Source of the DNA: Coriobacteriia bacterium | Lineage (GTDB): Bacteria; Actinomycetota; Coriobacteriia; Anaerosomatales; JAUVQN01 | DNA length: 11,193 nt | NCBI GenBank assembly: GCA_030598125.1 | Contig: JAUVQN010000025.1 | Coordinates: 1-11,193, forward strand | Direction of reading: 5' to 3' | Notes under the pieces: model-generated | Told to the model about the DNA's origin: nothing | Database searches by the model: none | The model's input: the letters and a program-made list of their open reading frames with translations, nothing else | Made by a program: the position numbers and the translations under genes | Shown here: piece after piece, positions 1-6,285 of the stretch | Position numbering within the stretch: the stretch's first letter is position 1 | Layout: each line of letters starts with the position of its first letter

Positions 1-1
1 C

Positions 2-20
2 CGGGGGGCGCGGCCCCCCG
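2..20. other. GC-rich perfect inverted repeat (hairpin)
   Basis: An 8-bp perfect inverted repeat: arm CGGGGGGC at 2-9, 3-nt loop at 10-12, arm GCCCCCCG at 13-20. It could be the stem of a terminator for a gene left of the window, but neither strand shows a T-tract after it, so the role is a guess. Confidence 0.4.
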
Positions 21-56
21 CCGCCCGCGACCATCCCAGTCGAACCTTATCCCAAA

Positions 57-82
57 CCCGCTGCGCTCGCTCGCACAGCGGG
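57..82. other. Inverted repeat in the leader region of the zinc-ribbon gene
   Basis: Arms CCCGCTG (57-63) and CAGCGGG (76-82) are perfectly complementary around a 12-nt loop. There is no T-tract after it. It lies in the 1-151 gene-free stretch before the plus-strand gene at 152. I see no convincing -35/-10 pair in this stretch. Confidence 0.3.
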
Positions 83-151
83 CCGGTCGTGACGGCTCGC
101 CGCACGATCTGAGAGCGGTCCGGGAGGACTGGCGACAGTGTTGCTGGGTAT

Positions 152-481
152 ATGTCCTACTACGACCCCGGTGCACGGGAGGTGACTTCGGGAGTGGACA
201 AGTGCCCTGGCCAGGACCTTCGCTTCCTCACGACCGAAGAGATCCCGTGTCCCTCGTGCGCGACGCTCGTGGAGCTCTTCAGCGACGAGCAGAAGCGACG
301 CTGTCCCCGGTGTGGCGCGCGCGTGACCCGCGACGCGGCTCCGCTCTGCGCGTCGTGGTGCTCGTCGGCCCGCTCGTGCCTTGGCGAGGAGCGCTACGAC
401 AGGCTCGTCACGGAGAAGGCCCTCGAGGCGCCCCGCGACGAGCCGACCGGCGGCGATGGCGACGGCAGCGACCCCGGCTAG
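152..481 (+). CDS. Small eight-cysteine zinc-ribbon-like protein, function unknown
   Basis: A 109-aa protein, the only gene on the plus strand. Eight cysteines fall in three groups: Cys18 in a KCPGQD motif; a ribbon-like pair of knuckles, C33-P-S-C36 and C51-P-R-C54-G; and a distal group C66-x3-C70-x5-C76 followed by LGEER. The spacing of the four central Cys is typical of a structural zinc ribbon, so zinc binding is likely. The overall pattern (KCPG, CPxC, CPxCG, CAxWC) resembles a small conserved protein of anaerobes that I know only as uncharacterised. The tail from about residue 90 is Asp/Gly-rich and probably disordered. The ATG is chosen because the MSYYDP start looks family-like; no strong ribosome site precedes it (a GGGAGG at 121-126 is too far). 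It converges on the mogA-like gene and overlaps its stop codon. Confidence 0.75.
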   Translation: MSYYDPGAREVTSGVDKCPGQDLRFLTTEEIPCPSCATLVELFSDEQKRRCPRCGARVTRDAAPLCASWCSSARSCLGEERYDRLVTEKALEAPRDEPTGGDGDGSDPG

Positions 482-954
482 TGACCGTGGCCGTGCATCA
501 TCTCGACGGCGTGCTCGAGCTGGCCCGCGACGACGCCGAACGACTCGACCGCCGCCTTCTCGCTTCCCGGCAGGTTCACCACGAGCGTCGTGTCGCAGAT
601 GGCGGCCGCACCGCGTGAGAGCATCGCGCGCCTGGTGACGCCCATACTCTGCGCGCGGATCGCCTCGGCGATGCCCGGCGCCTCGCGGTCGCAGGCGTCG
701 AGGGTCGCCTCCGGCGTCACGTCGCGGGGGCCGAACCCGGTTCCTCCACACGTGAGGATCACGTCGGCCCCGTCATCGGCGAGATCGGCGATCATCCGCG
801 CGATCACCGCGCGCTCGTCGGGCACGACCCGCACGACGCGCACGCGCCATCCTGCCTGCTCGCACAGCTTCCTCACGGCGGGCCCCGCGGTATCCTCGGC
901 CTCTCCGGAAGCTCGCGTGTCCGAGCAGGTCACGATTGCGATCTCGAGTGTCAT
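478..954 (-). CDS. mogA: MogA/MoaB-family molybdopterin adenylyltransferase
   Basis: A 158-aa protein of the MogA/MoaB family. These enzymes transfer AMP from ATP to molybdopterin, giving MPT-AMP, which MoeA then uses for metal insertion. It acts in the cytoplasm. The family signature is clear: TCGGTGFGPRDVTPEAT at residues 68-84 (the GGTG nucleotide/MPT-binding motif), RAMLSRG, and NLPGS near the C-terminus. The length is normal for a single-domain MogA/MoaB. The protein ends in a short His-rich tail (MMHGHGH). The ATG overlaps the stop of the MOSC gene by 4 bp (ATGA), so translation is probably coupled. It is the last gene of the operon, and its TAG overlaps the stop of the convergent zinc-ribbon gene. 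MogA and MoaB cannot be separated firmly by eye. Confidence 0.9.
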   Translation of the reverse strand: MTLEIAIVTCSDTRASGEAEDTAGPAVRKLCEQAGWRVRVVRVVPDERAVIARMIADLADDGADVILTCGGTGFGPRDVTPEATLDACDREAPGIAEAIRAQSMGVTRRAMLSRGAAAICDTTLVVNLPGSEKAAVESFGVVAGQLEHAVEMMHGHGH

Positions 955-1457
955 GTCGCGTCCCCTGGGTCGACCCGCTCGTACGTCCCCTCGCCCTCGG
1001 CGAGCACCTCCACGGTGTCACCCGGGGCGACGTCGCCTGCGTGCGTGACGACGGCGAACACGCCCTCTCGGGGCATCACGCAGTCCCCGACCTGCTCGTA
1101 GATGGCGCACCGGTCGTGGCACTCCTTGCCGTGCTGTGTGAGCACGAGCCGCACCGCGCCGCCCACGCCGAGCTCGGTCCCGATGGGGAGCGCCAGCAGG
1201 TCGAGTCCCTTCACGGTGAGGTTCTCGGCGAAGGCTCCCGGTCCGACGTCCGCGCCGGCCTCGCGCATCTTGTCGATCGACTCGAGCGCGAGCAGGCTCA
1301 CTTGCCGGTGCCAGTCCCCGGCGTGCGCGTCGCCCTCGATGCCGCGGTCGAGATCGAGGCTCGCCCGCTCAACGGGCACCTTCTTCATCCCGGTCTCCGG
1401 CGAGACGTTGACCGAGACCAGCCTAGCCGGCGCATCTCCCGCCCAGGGCTCACTCAT
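951..1457 (-). CDS. MOSC-domain protein
   Basis: A 168-aa stand-alone MOSC (Moco sulfurase C-terminal) domain. Such domains are thought to handle sulfur or bind Moco; the reaction of this short bacterial type is not established. Visible features are an N-terminal strand VSVNVSPETGMKK (residues 15-26), RGIEGDAHAG (38-47), and a Cys-rich segment GKECHDRCAIYEQVGDC (110-126) with Cys113, Cys117 and Cys126, followed by VMPREGVFA. The MOSC-family conserved Cys is expected in this segment. In many anaerobes this domain is fused to MogA or placed next to it; here they are separate genes overlapping by 4 bp. The start is ATG at 1457: GGAGG lies 6 nt upstream, and the gene overlaps the moaC stop by 8 bp. 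A reading five codons longer lacks such a site. Confidence 0.88.
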   Translation of the reverse strand: MSEPWAGDAPARLVSVNVSPETGMKKVPVERASLDLDRGIEGDAHAGDWHRQVSLLALESIDKMREAGADVGPGAFAENLTVKGLDLLALPIGTELGVGGAVRLVLTQHGKECHDRCAIYEQVGDCVMPREGVFAVVTHAGDVAPGDTVEVLAEGEGTYERVDPGDAT

Positions 1458-1968
1458 CGCTGTCCTCCACACTCCACGCTCCCGATGCGCCGCCGTCCTT
1501 GCTCACGAGGCCCACTTCGAAGGTGATTCCTCGCTCCACCGCTTTGCACATGTCATACACGGTGAGCGCCGCGACCGAAGCGGCCGTGAGGGCCTCCATC
1601 TCGACGCCGGTGGGGCCTATGGTCTCGCAGGTCGCCGCGATCCGGATGCCGGGCTGGACGCTTTCGGCGTCAGTGTCGAGCTCCACCGTCGCATGCGTGA
1701 GCCCGATGGGGTGGCAGAGCGGGATGAGCTCCGACGCCCGCTTCGCGGCCATGATGCCCGCGATCCGCGCCGCGGCGAACACGTCGCCCTTGGGCAACTC
1801 CCCGGCGGTGATCAGCCGGAGCGTCTCCGCTCGCATCGCCACGAAGGCGTCCGCCTGTGCTCGCCGGCGCGTCTCGGGCTTCCCGCCCACGTCGACCATG
1901 CGCGCCGCACCGGACGCGTCTAGGTGCGTCAGGCGGTCGCCGGCGGGTCTCTTCTCGTCACTCGTCAC
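1450..1968 (-). CDS. moaC: Cyclic pyranopterin monophosphate synthase accessory protein MoaC
   Basis: A 172-aa MoaC, close to the usual ~160 aa. MoaC converts the product of MoaA, 3',8-cyclo-7,8-dihydro-GTP, to cyclic pyranopterin monophosphate. Family motifs are all present: ARMVDVGGKPETRR near the N-terminus, SELIPLCHPI with Cys85-His86, TGVEMEALTAAS (about 120-131), and YDMCKA with Asp139 and Lys142, matching the catalytic Asp/Lys pair spaced three apart in E. coli MoaC. I choose GTG at 1968, four bases after the moaA stop, because a GGAGG sits 8 nt upstream. A TTG five codons earlier would overlap that site and extend into the end of moaA. It overlaps the MOSC gene by 8 bp. Confidence 0.96.
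   Translation of the reverse strand: MTSDEKRPAGDRLTHLDASGAARMVDVGGKPETRRRAQADAFVAMRAETLRLITAGELPKGDVFAAARIAGIMAAKRASELIPLCHPIGLTHATVELDTDAESVQPGIRIAATCETIGPTGVEMEALTAASVAALTVYDMCKAVERGITFEVGLVSKDGGASGAWSVEDSDE
1464..1468 (-). promoter_or_regulatory. Ribosome binding site fixing the MOSC-gene start
   Basis: GGAGG, followed by a 6-nt spacer and the ATG at 1457-1455. It lies inside the 3' end of moaC and selects this start over one five codons upstream. Confidence 0.75.
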
Positions 1969-1972
1969 GATC

Positions 1973-2962
1973 TCAGCCTCCAATCTGCGACATCGAGCGC
2001 AGCGTCCCAGCGCGCGTGCCGTGTCCTTCGGGCCGGGCAGCGACCGCCTCGTGGATGGCGGAGCGCACGTCCTCGTCGGTCCCCGTGCGGAGCGCTTCGC
2101 GGACGTCGATCTCGTCGTCCGAGAAGAGGCAGACGCGCAGGCGTCCGTCCGCGGTGAGCCTGAGCCGGTCGCACGTCCCGCAGAAGTGCTCCGACAGCGG
2201 AGTGATCACCCCGATCGTGCCCGTGGCGTGCTCGAAGCGGTGGTAGCGGGCGGGCCCCCATCCCCCCGGCGACTCCGCGGGCTCGAGCGCGCCCAGCCCG
2301 AGCTCCGGGCCGAGAACGCGCAGCCGCGCCAGGATCTCCGTCGCGGGGATCGGCTCCTCGCGCACGCCCGAGCCGATCAGCGGGGGCGACCCGAGCGTCA
2401 TGTACTCGATGAAGCGGACGTGCACCGGCCGCTCCGCCGTCAGCAGCGCGAAGGCCCCGAGGTCCTGCGAGAGACTCCGGGCGGCCACGACGTTGAGCTT
2501 GACCGGGTCGAGGCTGGCGTCGAGGGCCGCGTCGACGCCCTCGAACACGTCGGCCAGCCGTCCGCCGCCCGTGATGCGCTCGAAGACGTCCGCGTCGAGC
2601 GAGTCCAGCGAGACGTTGACCCGCTCGACTCCCGCGTCGGCGAGCGATTCCGCCATGTCGGCCAGATGCGTCCCGTTCGTGGTGATCGCCAGGCCGTCCA
2701 GGCCGGGAATCTCAGCGAGCCGCGCGGCGTGGCCGACGATGCCCTTGCGCACGAGGGGCTCTCCGCCGGTGAGACGCACGTGCGTGACGCCCTCTTCGAC
2801 GGCGATCCGGACGAAGCGCTCGATCTCCTCGTAGGAGAGGATGTCCTCGCGCGGGCGGAGCTCTATCCCGTCCGGCATGCAGTATGCGCACCGCAGATCG
2901 CAGCGGTCGGTCACGCTCACGCGTAGATACCTCACCGTGCGGCCGTAGCCGTCAGTCAGCAT
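1973..2962 (-). CDS. moaA: GTP 3',8-cyclase MoaA (radical SAM)
   Basis: A 329-aa radical-SAM enzyme catalysing the first step of molybdopterin synthesis, GTP to 3',8-cyclo-7,8-dihydro-GTP. The N-terminal SAM-binding [4Fe-4S] motif is C21-x3-C25-x2-C28 in DRCDLRCAYCMP, followed by the SAM-binding TGGEPL. The C-terminal, GTP-binding cluster ligands are Cys261, Cys264 and Cys278 in FCGTCDRLRL...RVCLF, with the same 3 and 14 residue spacing as in E. coli. The protein ends in Gly-Gly, the double-Gly tail needed for MoaA activity, so the C-terminus is intact. The two oxygen-sensitive clusters fit an anaerobe. The ATG overlaps the mobB stop by 7 bp, implying coupled translation. Length and motifs are those of a full MoaA. 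Confidence 0.97.
   Translation of the reverse strand: MLTDGYGRTVRYLRVSVTDRCDLRCAYCMPDGIELRPREDILSYEEIERFVRIAVEEGVTHVRLTGGEPLVRKGIVGHAARLAEIPGLDGLAITTNGTHLADMAESLADAGVERVNVSLDSLDADVFERITGGGRLADVFEGVDAALDASLDPVKLNVVAARSLSQDLGAFALLTAERPVHVRFIEYMTLGSPPLIGSGVREEPIPATEILARLRVLGPELGLGALEPAESPGGWGPARYHRFEHATGTIGVITPLSEHFCGTCDRLRLTADGRLRVCLFSDDEIDVREALRTGTDEDVRSAIHEAVAARPEGHGTRAGTLRSMSQIGG
1977..1981 (-). promoter_or_regulatory. Ribosome binding site for moaC
   Basis: GGAGG in the last codons of moaA, with an 8-nt spacer to the GTG at 1968-1966. The same bases also encode the double-glycine tail of MoaA (GGA GGC). It decides the moaC start against the upstream TTG. Confidence 0.75.
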
Positions 2963-3474
2963 GTGACGTCCCTCCCGCCATCGAGGAACGAGTCCTCCAC
3001 GAGGTCGGCCAGTGCCGGCGCCTGGTCGGGTCCGAACACGGCGACGCCGGGAGGGGCCGCTACCTCGTCCGTCACGAAGGCGAAGAGCTCGTCCGCCCCG
3101 AACCGGGCGCCTTCCTCGCATCCCCCGAGCGAGACCTCGATGCGGACGCGGGCCGCTTCGCCGAAGCCCTCTGTGAGCAGGATATCGGCGCCGTCGGCCT
3201 CGCGAGCGAGCTCGTCGAGCGTCCGCTCGCGATCGACCCTGCGGAACGGGGCCCGCTCTCCCGGCGAGCTCACCATCGTGAGCCGTGCGCCGGCCTGCGC
3301 AGCCCGCCACGTGTCCTTGCCGGGGGTGTCGATGGGCGTGTCGTGCGCGTGATGCCGCGCGGTGGCGACCCGGTATCCTCGCTCGACGAGCTCGCCGACG
3401 AGCAACTCGAGCACGGTGGTCTTGCCGCAGCCCTTCCGTCCCACGATGGAGACGACGGGGATATCGTGTGCCAC
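2956..3474 (-). CDS. mobB: MobB, molybdopterin-guanine dinucleotide biosynthesis adapter (P-loop)
   Basis: A 172-aa P-loop NTP-binding protein of the MobB family. MobB binds GTP and assists MobA in forming the guanine dinucleotide cofactor; it is helpful but not essential where tested. The Walker A is GRKGCGKTT (residues 12-20). Family motifs follow: ARHHAHD around 39-45, DTPGKDTWRAAQAGA around 49-63, and ILLTEGFGEAA (Walker-B-like strand with TEGF). The length is typical. The start is GTG, with AAGGAGG only 4 nt upstream, 15 nt after the stop of the 68-aa gene. It overlaps moaA by 7 bp. MobA lies three genes upstream in the same unit, fused to FdhD. Confidence 0.92.
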   Translation of the reverse strand: MAHDIPVVSIVGRKGCGKTTVLELLVGELVERGYRVATARHHAHDTPIDTPGKDTWRAAQAGARLTMVSSPGERAPFRRVDRERTLDELAREADGADILLTEGFGEAARVRIEVSLGGCEEGARFGADELFAFVTDEVAAPPGVAVFGPDQAPALADLVEDSFLDGGRDVTC

Positions 3475-3489
3475 CAGGCCTCCTTCGCC

Positions 3490-3696
3490 CTAGAAGCAGC
3501 CGAGGTCGCAGTCTCGGACCTTGACCCCGATGTCGTCGGCAGCCGCTCCGGCGACGCGGTACCCCACGCCCATGTCCTCCGCGAGCTTGCGAAGCGTAGG
3601 GCAGGCGATCTTGCCGTCCGCGGCCTTCACTTGGACCGCCTCGCGTACCTCCTGCGGGATCTCTCCCTCGTACGCCGTCTTGTCCGTTCCGCTCAT
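3490..3696 (-). CDS. Small conserved-looking Cys protein, C-terminal CDLGCF, function unknown
   Basis: A 68-aa protein that I do not recognise as a named family. It has Cys32, Cys63 and Cys67; the chain ends in CDLGCF with nothing after it. Residues about 32-60 read as two helices around a glycine turn (CPTLRKLAEDMGVGYRVAGA), which resembles a helix-turn-helix. No signal peptide or membrane segment is seen. It is real by context: it starts at an ATGA overlap with the moeA stop, has GGAGGG 6 nt upstream, and sits inside a close-packed pterin-cofactor operon just before mobB. A role in cofactor, metal or sulfur handling, or as a small regulator, is inference from position and the cysteines only. 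Confidence 0.8.
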   Translation of the reverse strand: MSGTDKTAYEGEIPQEVREAVQVKAADGKIACPTLRKLAEDMGVGYRVAGAAADDIGVKVRDCDLGCF

Positions 3697-4940
3697 GGCG
3701 TTCCCTCCTCGGTGTCGAGTCTCATCGCGTCCACTTCGCTGCCCGCCTCGAAGCGCTCCTCACCCTCCGGCAGGACGAGCAGGCAGTTGCCCCGATGCGC
3801 CGCCGTCAGCAGCGCGGAGGACTGTCGTCCGGAGAGCGACGCGACGAGGCGGCCGTCGTCGTCCCGCTCGAGCCTGGCGCGGAAGTAGTAGCGGCGATCG
3901 GGCCGCTTCTTCACGTCGTGCGCGAGGATCACTCGCACGACCGGCCGGTCCAACGAGGAGAACCCTTGCATGAGTCTCAAGGCCGGACGCACGAAGATCT
4001 CGAAGCCGACGTACGTCGAGGTGGGGTTCCCGGGCAGTCCGAAGAAGGGTACCCCCCGGATGGAGCCCATCGTCTGCGGGTTGCCGGGGCGCATCGCGAC
4101 CCGGCAGTACTCCATCTCGCCGAGTTCCTCGAGGACCGGCTTGACGAAGTCGAAGTCGCCGACGCTCACGCCGCCGGATGCGACGATGAAGTCGGCCTCG
4201 TCCGCGGCGCGGGAGAGCGCCTGGCGCGTGGCCTCGATATCGTCGGGGACGATAGGGAACCGCAGGGGCACGCCGCCCGCGAGGCTCACCTGCGCGGCTA
4301 TCGAGTAGGAGTTCGAGTTGCGGATCTTGCCCGGCCCCGGCTTCTCGCGCACCTCGACCAGCTCGTCCCCCGTGGAGACGACGGCCACCTCGGGGCGGCG
4401 GAACACATCCACGGTGTCGTGGCCGGTGGAAGCGAGCAGTCCGATGGCGGCGGGACCGACCACGTCGCCGGCCGAGAGCACCACGTCGCCGGCCGAGACC
4501 TCTTCCCCGCGCCGCCGCACGTTCTCGCCCCCGGTGAGGGGGCGCTCCACCGCGACGCGCCCTCCCGCGCCACCGTCGCCTCCGACCCCGTTCGTATACT
4601 CGACCATGACGACCGCGTCGGCCCCGCCCGGCATCGGCGCTCCGGTCATGATGCGAGAGGCCTGGCCGGGCCCCACCTCGGCCTCCGGCCACGCGCCCGC
4701 CGCGATGTGCTCGAGCACGTCGAGTTCGACCGGCGTACCTCTCTCAGCGCCAGCGACGTCCTGCGCACGCACGGCGTACCCGTCCATCGCCGAGTTGTCG
4801 AAGGGGGCCACGTCCACATCTGACACGGCGTCCGCGGCCAGGACCCGGCCTAGCGCATCGAGGAGTCTGACGTTCTCGGGCTCGAGACGCGCGCATCGGG
4901 CGAACAGCACACGGCGGGCCTCTTCCACGGTGACGCTCAT
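3693..4940 (-). CDS. moeA: MoeA, molybdopterin molybdenumtransferase
   Basis: A 415-aa MoeA, normal length for the single-copy bacterial form. MoeA uses MPT-AMP to insert the oxyanion metal (molybdate or tungstate) into the dithiolene, giving active cofactor. Family motifs in order: APFDNSAMDGYAVRA (about 45-59), IMTGAPMPGGADAVVMVE (97-114), STGDELVE (189-196) in the MogA-like domain, SGGVSVGDFDFVK (255-267), and GLPGNPTSTYVGFE (301-314). A Gly-rich insert (GVGGDGGAGG) near 118-127 is probably a loop. The C-terminal beta domain is complete. Anaerobes that use tungsten may carry two MoeA types; whether this one prefers W or Mo cannot be read from the sequence. The ATG lies 1 nt after the mobA-fdhD stop; its own stop overlaps the 68-aa gene by 4 bp. 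Confidence 0.95.
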   Translation of the reverse strand: MSVTVEEARRVLFARCARLEPENVRLLDALGRVLAADAVSDVDVAPFDNSAMDGYAVRAQDVAGAERGTPVELDVLEHIAAGAWPEAEVGPGQASRIMTGAPMPGGADAVVMVEYTNGVGGDGGAGGRVAVERPLTGGENVRRRGEEVSAGDVVLSAGDVVGPAAIGLLASTGHDTVDVFRRPEVAVVSTGDELVEVREKPGPGKIRNSNSYSIAAQVSLAGGVPLRFPIVPDDIEATRQALSRAADEADFIVASGGVSVGDFDFVKPVLEELGEMEYCRVAMRPGNPQTMGSIRGVPFFGLPGNPTSTYVGFEIFVRPALRLMQGFSSLDRPVVRVILAHDVKKRPDRRYYFRARLERDDDGRLVASLSGRQSSALLTAAHRGNCLLVLPEGEERFEAGSEVDAMRLDTEEGTP

Positions 4941-4941
4941 C

Positions 4942-6285
4942 TCATCGGACCCCTCGCCGCTCGACGCGTTCTGCGTGTGTGTACGAGATCATCCCACGTC
5001 CGCGTGCGTAGCCCACAAGCGTGATCCCGAGGGAGTCCGCGATCTCGACGGCGAGATCCGTAGAGGCCGTGCGAGAGACGACCACGGGGACACGGGCCTT
5101 GGCCGCCTTCACCACCATCTCGTAGGAGATGCGTCCGGGGGTGAGAAGCATCCCGCCGGCCGTCGGAAGGCGGTCTAGCCATGCGCGACCGAGCACCTTG
5201 TCGAGGGCGTTGTGACGCCCGATGTCCTCGCGGGCCAGCAGGAGCGAGCCGTCTCGACCCAGGGCGCACGAATGCACGCCGCCGGTCCGCCGGTACTCCG
5301 TTGCGGCCCTGCTCATCTCACGCACCAGGGCGCTCAGAGTCGCGTCGTCGGTCGTCATGTCGCTCTCAAGGGGTGTCAGCCCCCGCGCGTGGCCGACGGT
5401 CACGAAGGTGAAGCCCTTGCCGCATCCCGACGTGAAGTGCCGGGTCCGGAAGAACATGTCGTCGGGCACGCTCTCCCGCGAAGTGACCTCCACGCCGCCG
5501 GTCTCATCGTCGACGGTCACTCCTTCGAAGGCGTCGCGGTCCACGATGAGCCCCTCGGCGAGCAGGAAGCCGACGGCGAGCTCCTCGAGGTCGTGTGGTG
5601 AGGCCTGGACCGTCGCGATCTCGGTCTCGTTCATGCTGATTGTGACGGGCCGCTCCTGGGGAAGCGGTCGGTCCGCTCCCGCGGGAGTGCCGCCCAGGTC
5701 CTCCGGCTCATTGACGTTCGCGAAGCTCTCGAGTTCGGGGTCGGCTTCGCGCAGACGCTCCTCGGGCACGCGCGCGACGCGCACTCGCCCCATGAGCCCG
5801 AGCGGTCTGTGCTGCCCGGACGCGAGAGACGCACGGGCGGCGTCGAGGCATCGCCTAGAGTAGAGGGCGAGCAGCGGCTCGGCCCCCTTCGATGTGAACG
5901 GCACAACGGCGTCCACACTCTGGCGGTGCTCCCAAAGCAGGCGGATGAGATCGGGTCGGATGGAGGGCATGTCGGCGGCGACGGTGAGGACCCACTCGTC
6001 CTCCGCGGCCGCGAGCGCCGTCACGATCCCTCCGAGAGGCCCCCGTGCGGGCAACTCGTCCGCGAGCACCTTCACCCCTTGGGGCAGTCCCGCGTCACGG
6101 AGCGCCTCGGGACGGTTGGTGACGACGATCGTGTGAGCGCACACTGTGCTGACGATGGAAACGACGTGCGCCACGAGCGTCGTGCCGTCCACGGGCAGCA
6201 ACGTCTTGTCCAGACCCATGCGCCGGGAGTCGCCGCCGGCGAGCACTGCCGCCGTGACTGGGATCCTTGCGGTGCGGCCCGTCAC
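4942..6285 (-). CDS. mobA-fdhD: MobA-FdhD fusion: Moco guanylyltransferase plus formate dehydrogenase sulfurtransferase
   Basis: A 447-aa two-domain protein in one uninterrupted frame. Residues 1 to about 195 are MobA, which transfers GMP to Mo-molybdopterin to form (bis-)MGD: VLAGGDSRRMGLDKTLLPVDG-type nucleotide motif at 14-34, VAADMPSIRPDL (102-113) with the metal-binding Asp, and the family end FANVNEPEDL (188-197). Residues about 210-447 are FdhD, which passes sulfur to the cofactor before its insertion into formate dehydrogenase: DLEELAVGFLLAEGL (232-246), FTSGCGKGFTF (284-294), TGGVHSCAL (334-342), REDIGRHNALDK (352-363), and GYARGRGMISYTH (425-437). Only a short Pro/Gly-rich linker joins them, and FdhD has no credible start of its own. 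E. coli FdhD has a Cys-x2-Cys in the loop corresponding to Cys288; here the second position is not Cys. The start is GTG at 6285, overlapping the tupC stop by 3 bases, with GGAGG 7 nt upstream. Confidence 0.93.
   Translation of the reverse strand: MTGRTARIPVTAAVLAGGDSRRMGLDKTLLPVDGTTLVAHVVSIVSTVCAHTIVVTNRPEALRDAGLPQGVKVLADELPARGPLGGIVTALAAAEDEWVLTVAADMPSIRPDLIRLLWEHRQSVDAVVPFTSKGAEPLLALYSRRCLDAARASLASGQHRPLGLMGRVRVARVPEERLREADPELESFANVNEPEDLGGTPAGADRPLPQERPVTISMNETEIATVQASPHDLEELAVGFLLAEGLIVDRDAFEGVTVDDETGGVEVTSRESVPDDMFFRTRHFTSGCGKGFTFVTVGHARGLTPLESDMTTDDATLSALVREMSRAATEYRRTGGVHSCALGRDGSLLLAREDIGRHNALDKVLGRAWLDRLPTAGGMLLTPGRISYEMVVKAAKARVPVVVSRTASTDLAVEIADSLGITLVGYARGRGMISYTHAERVERRGVR

Noticed and set aside
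47..751. Minus-strand open frame opposite the zinc-ribbon gene and over the mogA-like gene
   Set aside because: Arg-rich and motif-free; two other frames over the same DNA encode recognisable proteins.
2963..3310. Extension of the moaA frame upstream to about 3310
   Set aside because: It overlaps MobB entirely and is low-complexity Gly/Arg/Ala. The ATG at 2962 gives a standard MoaA N-terminus.
1499..4823. Long plus-strand open frames opposite moaC, moaA, mobB and moeA
   Set aside because: They are antisense shadows caused by high GC. The opposite strand carries full-length recognised proteins, and the plus-strand translations are Arg/Ser/Ala-rich with no motifs.
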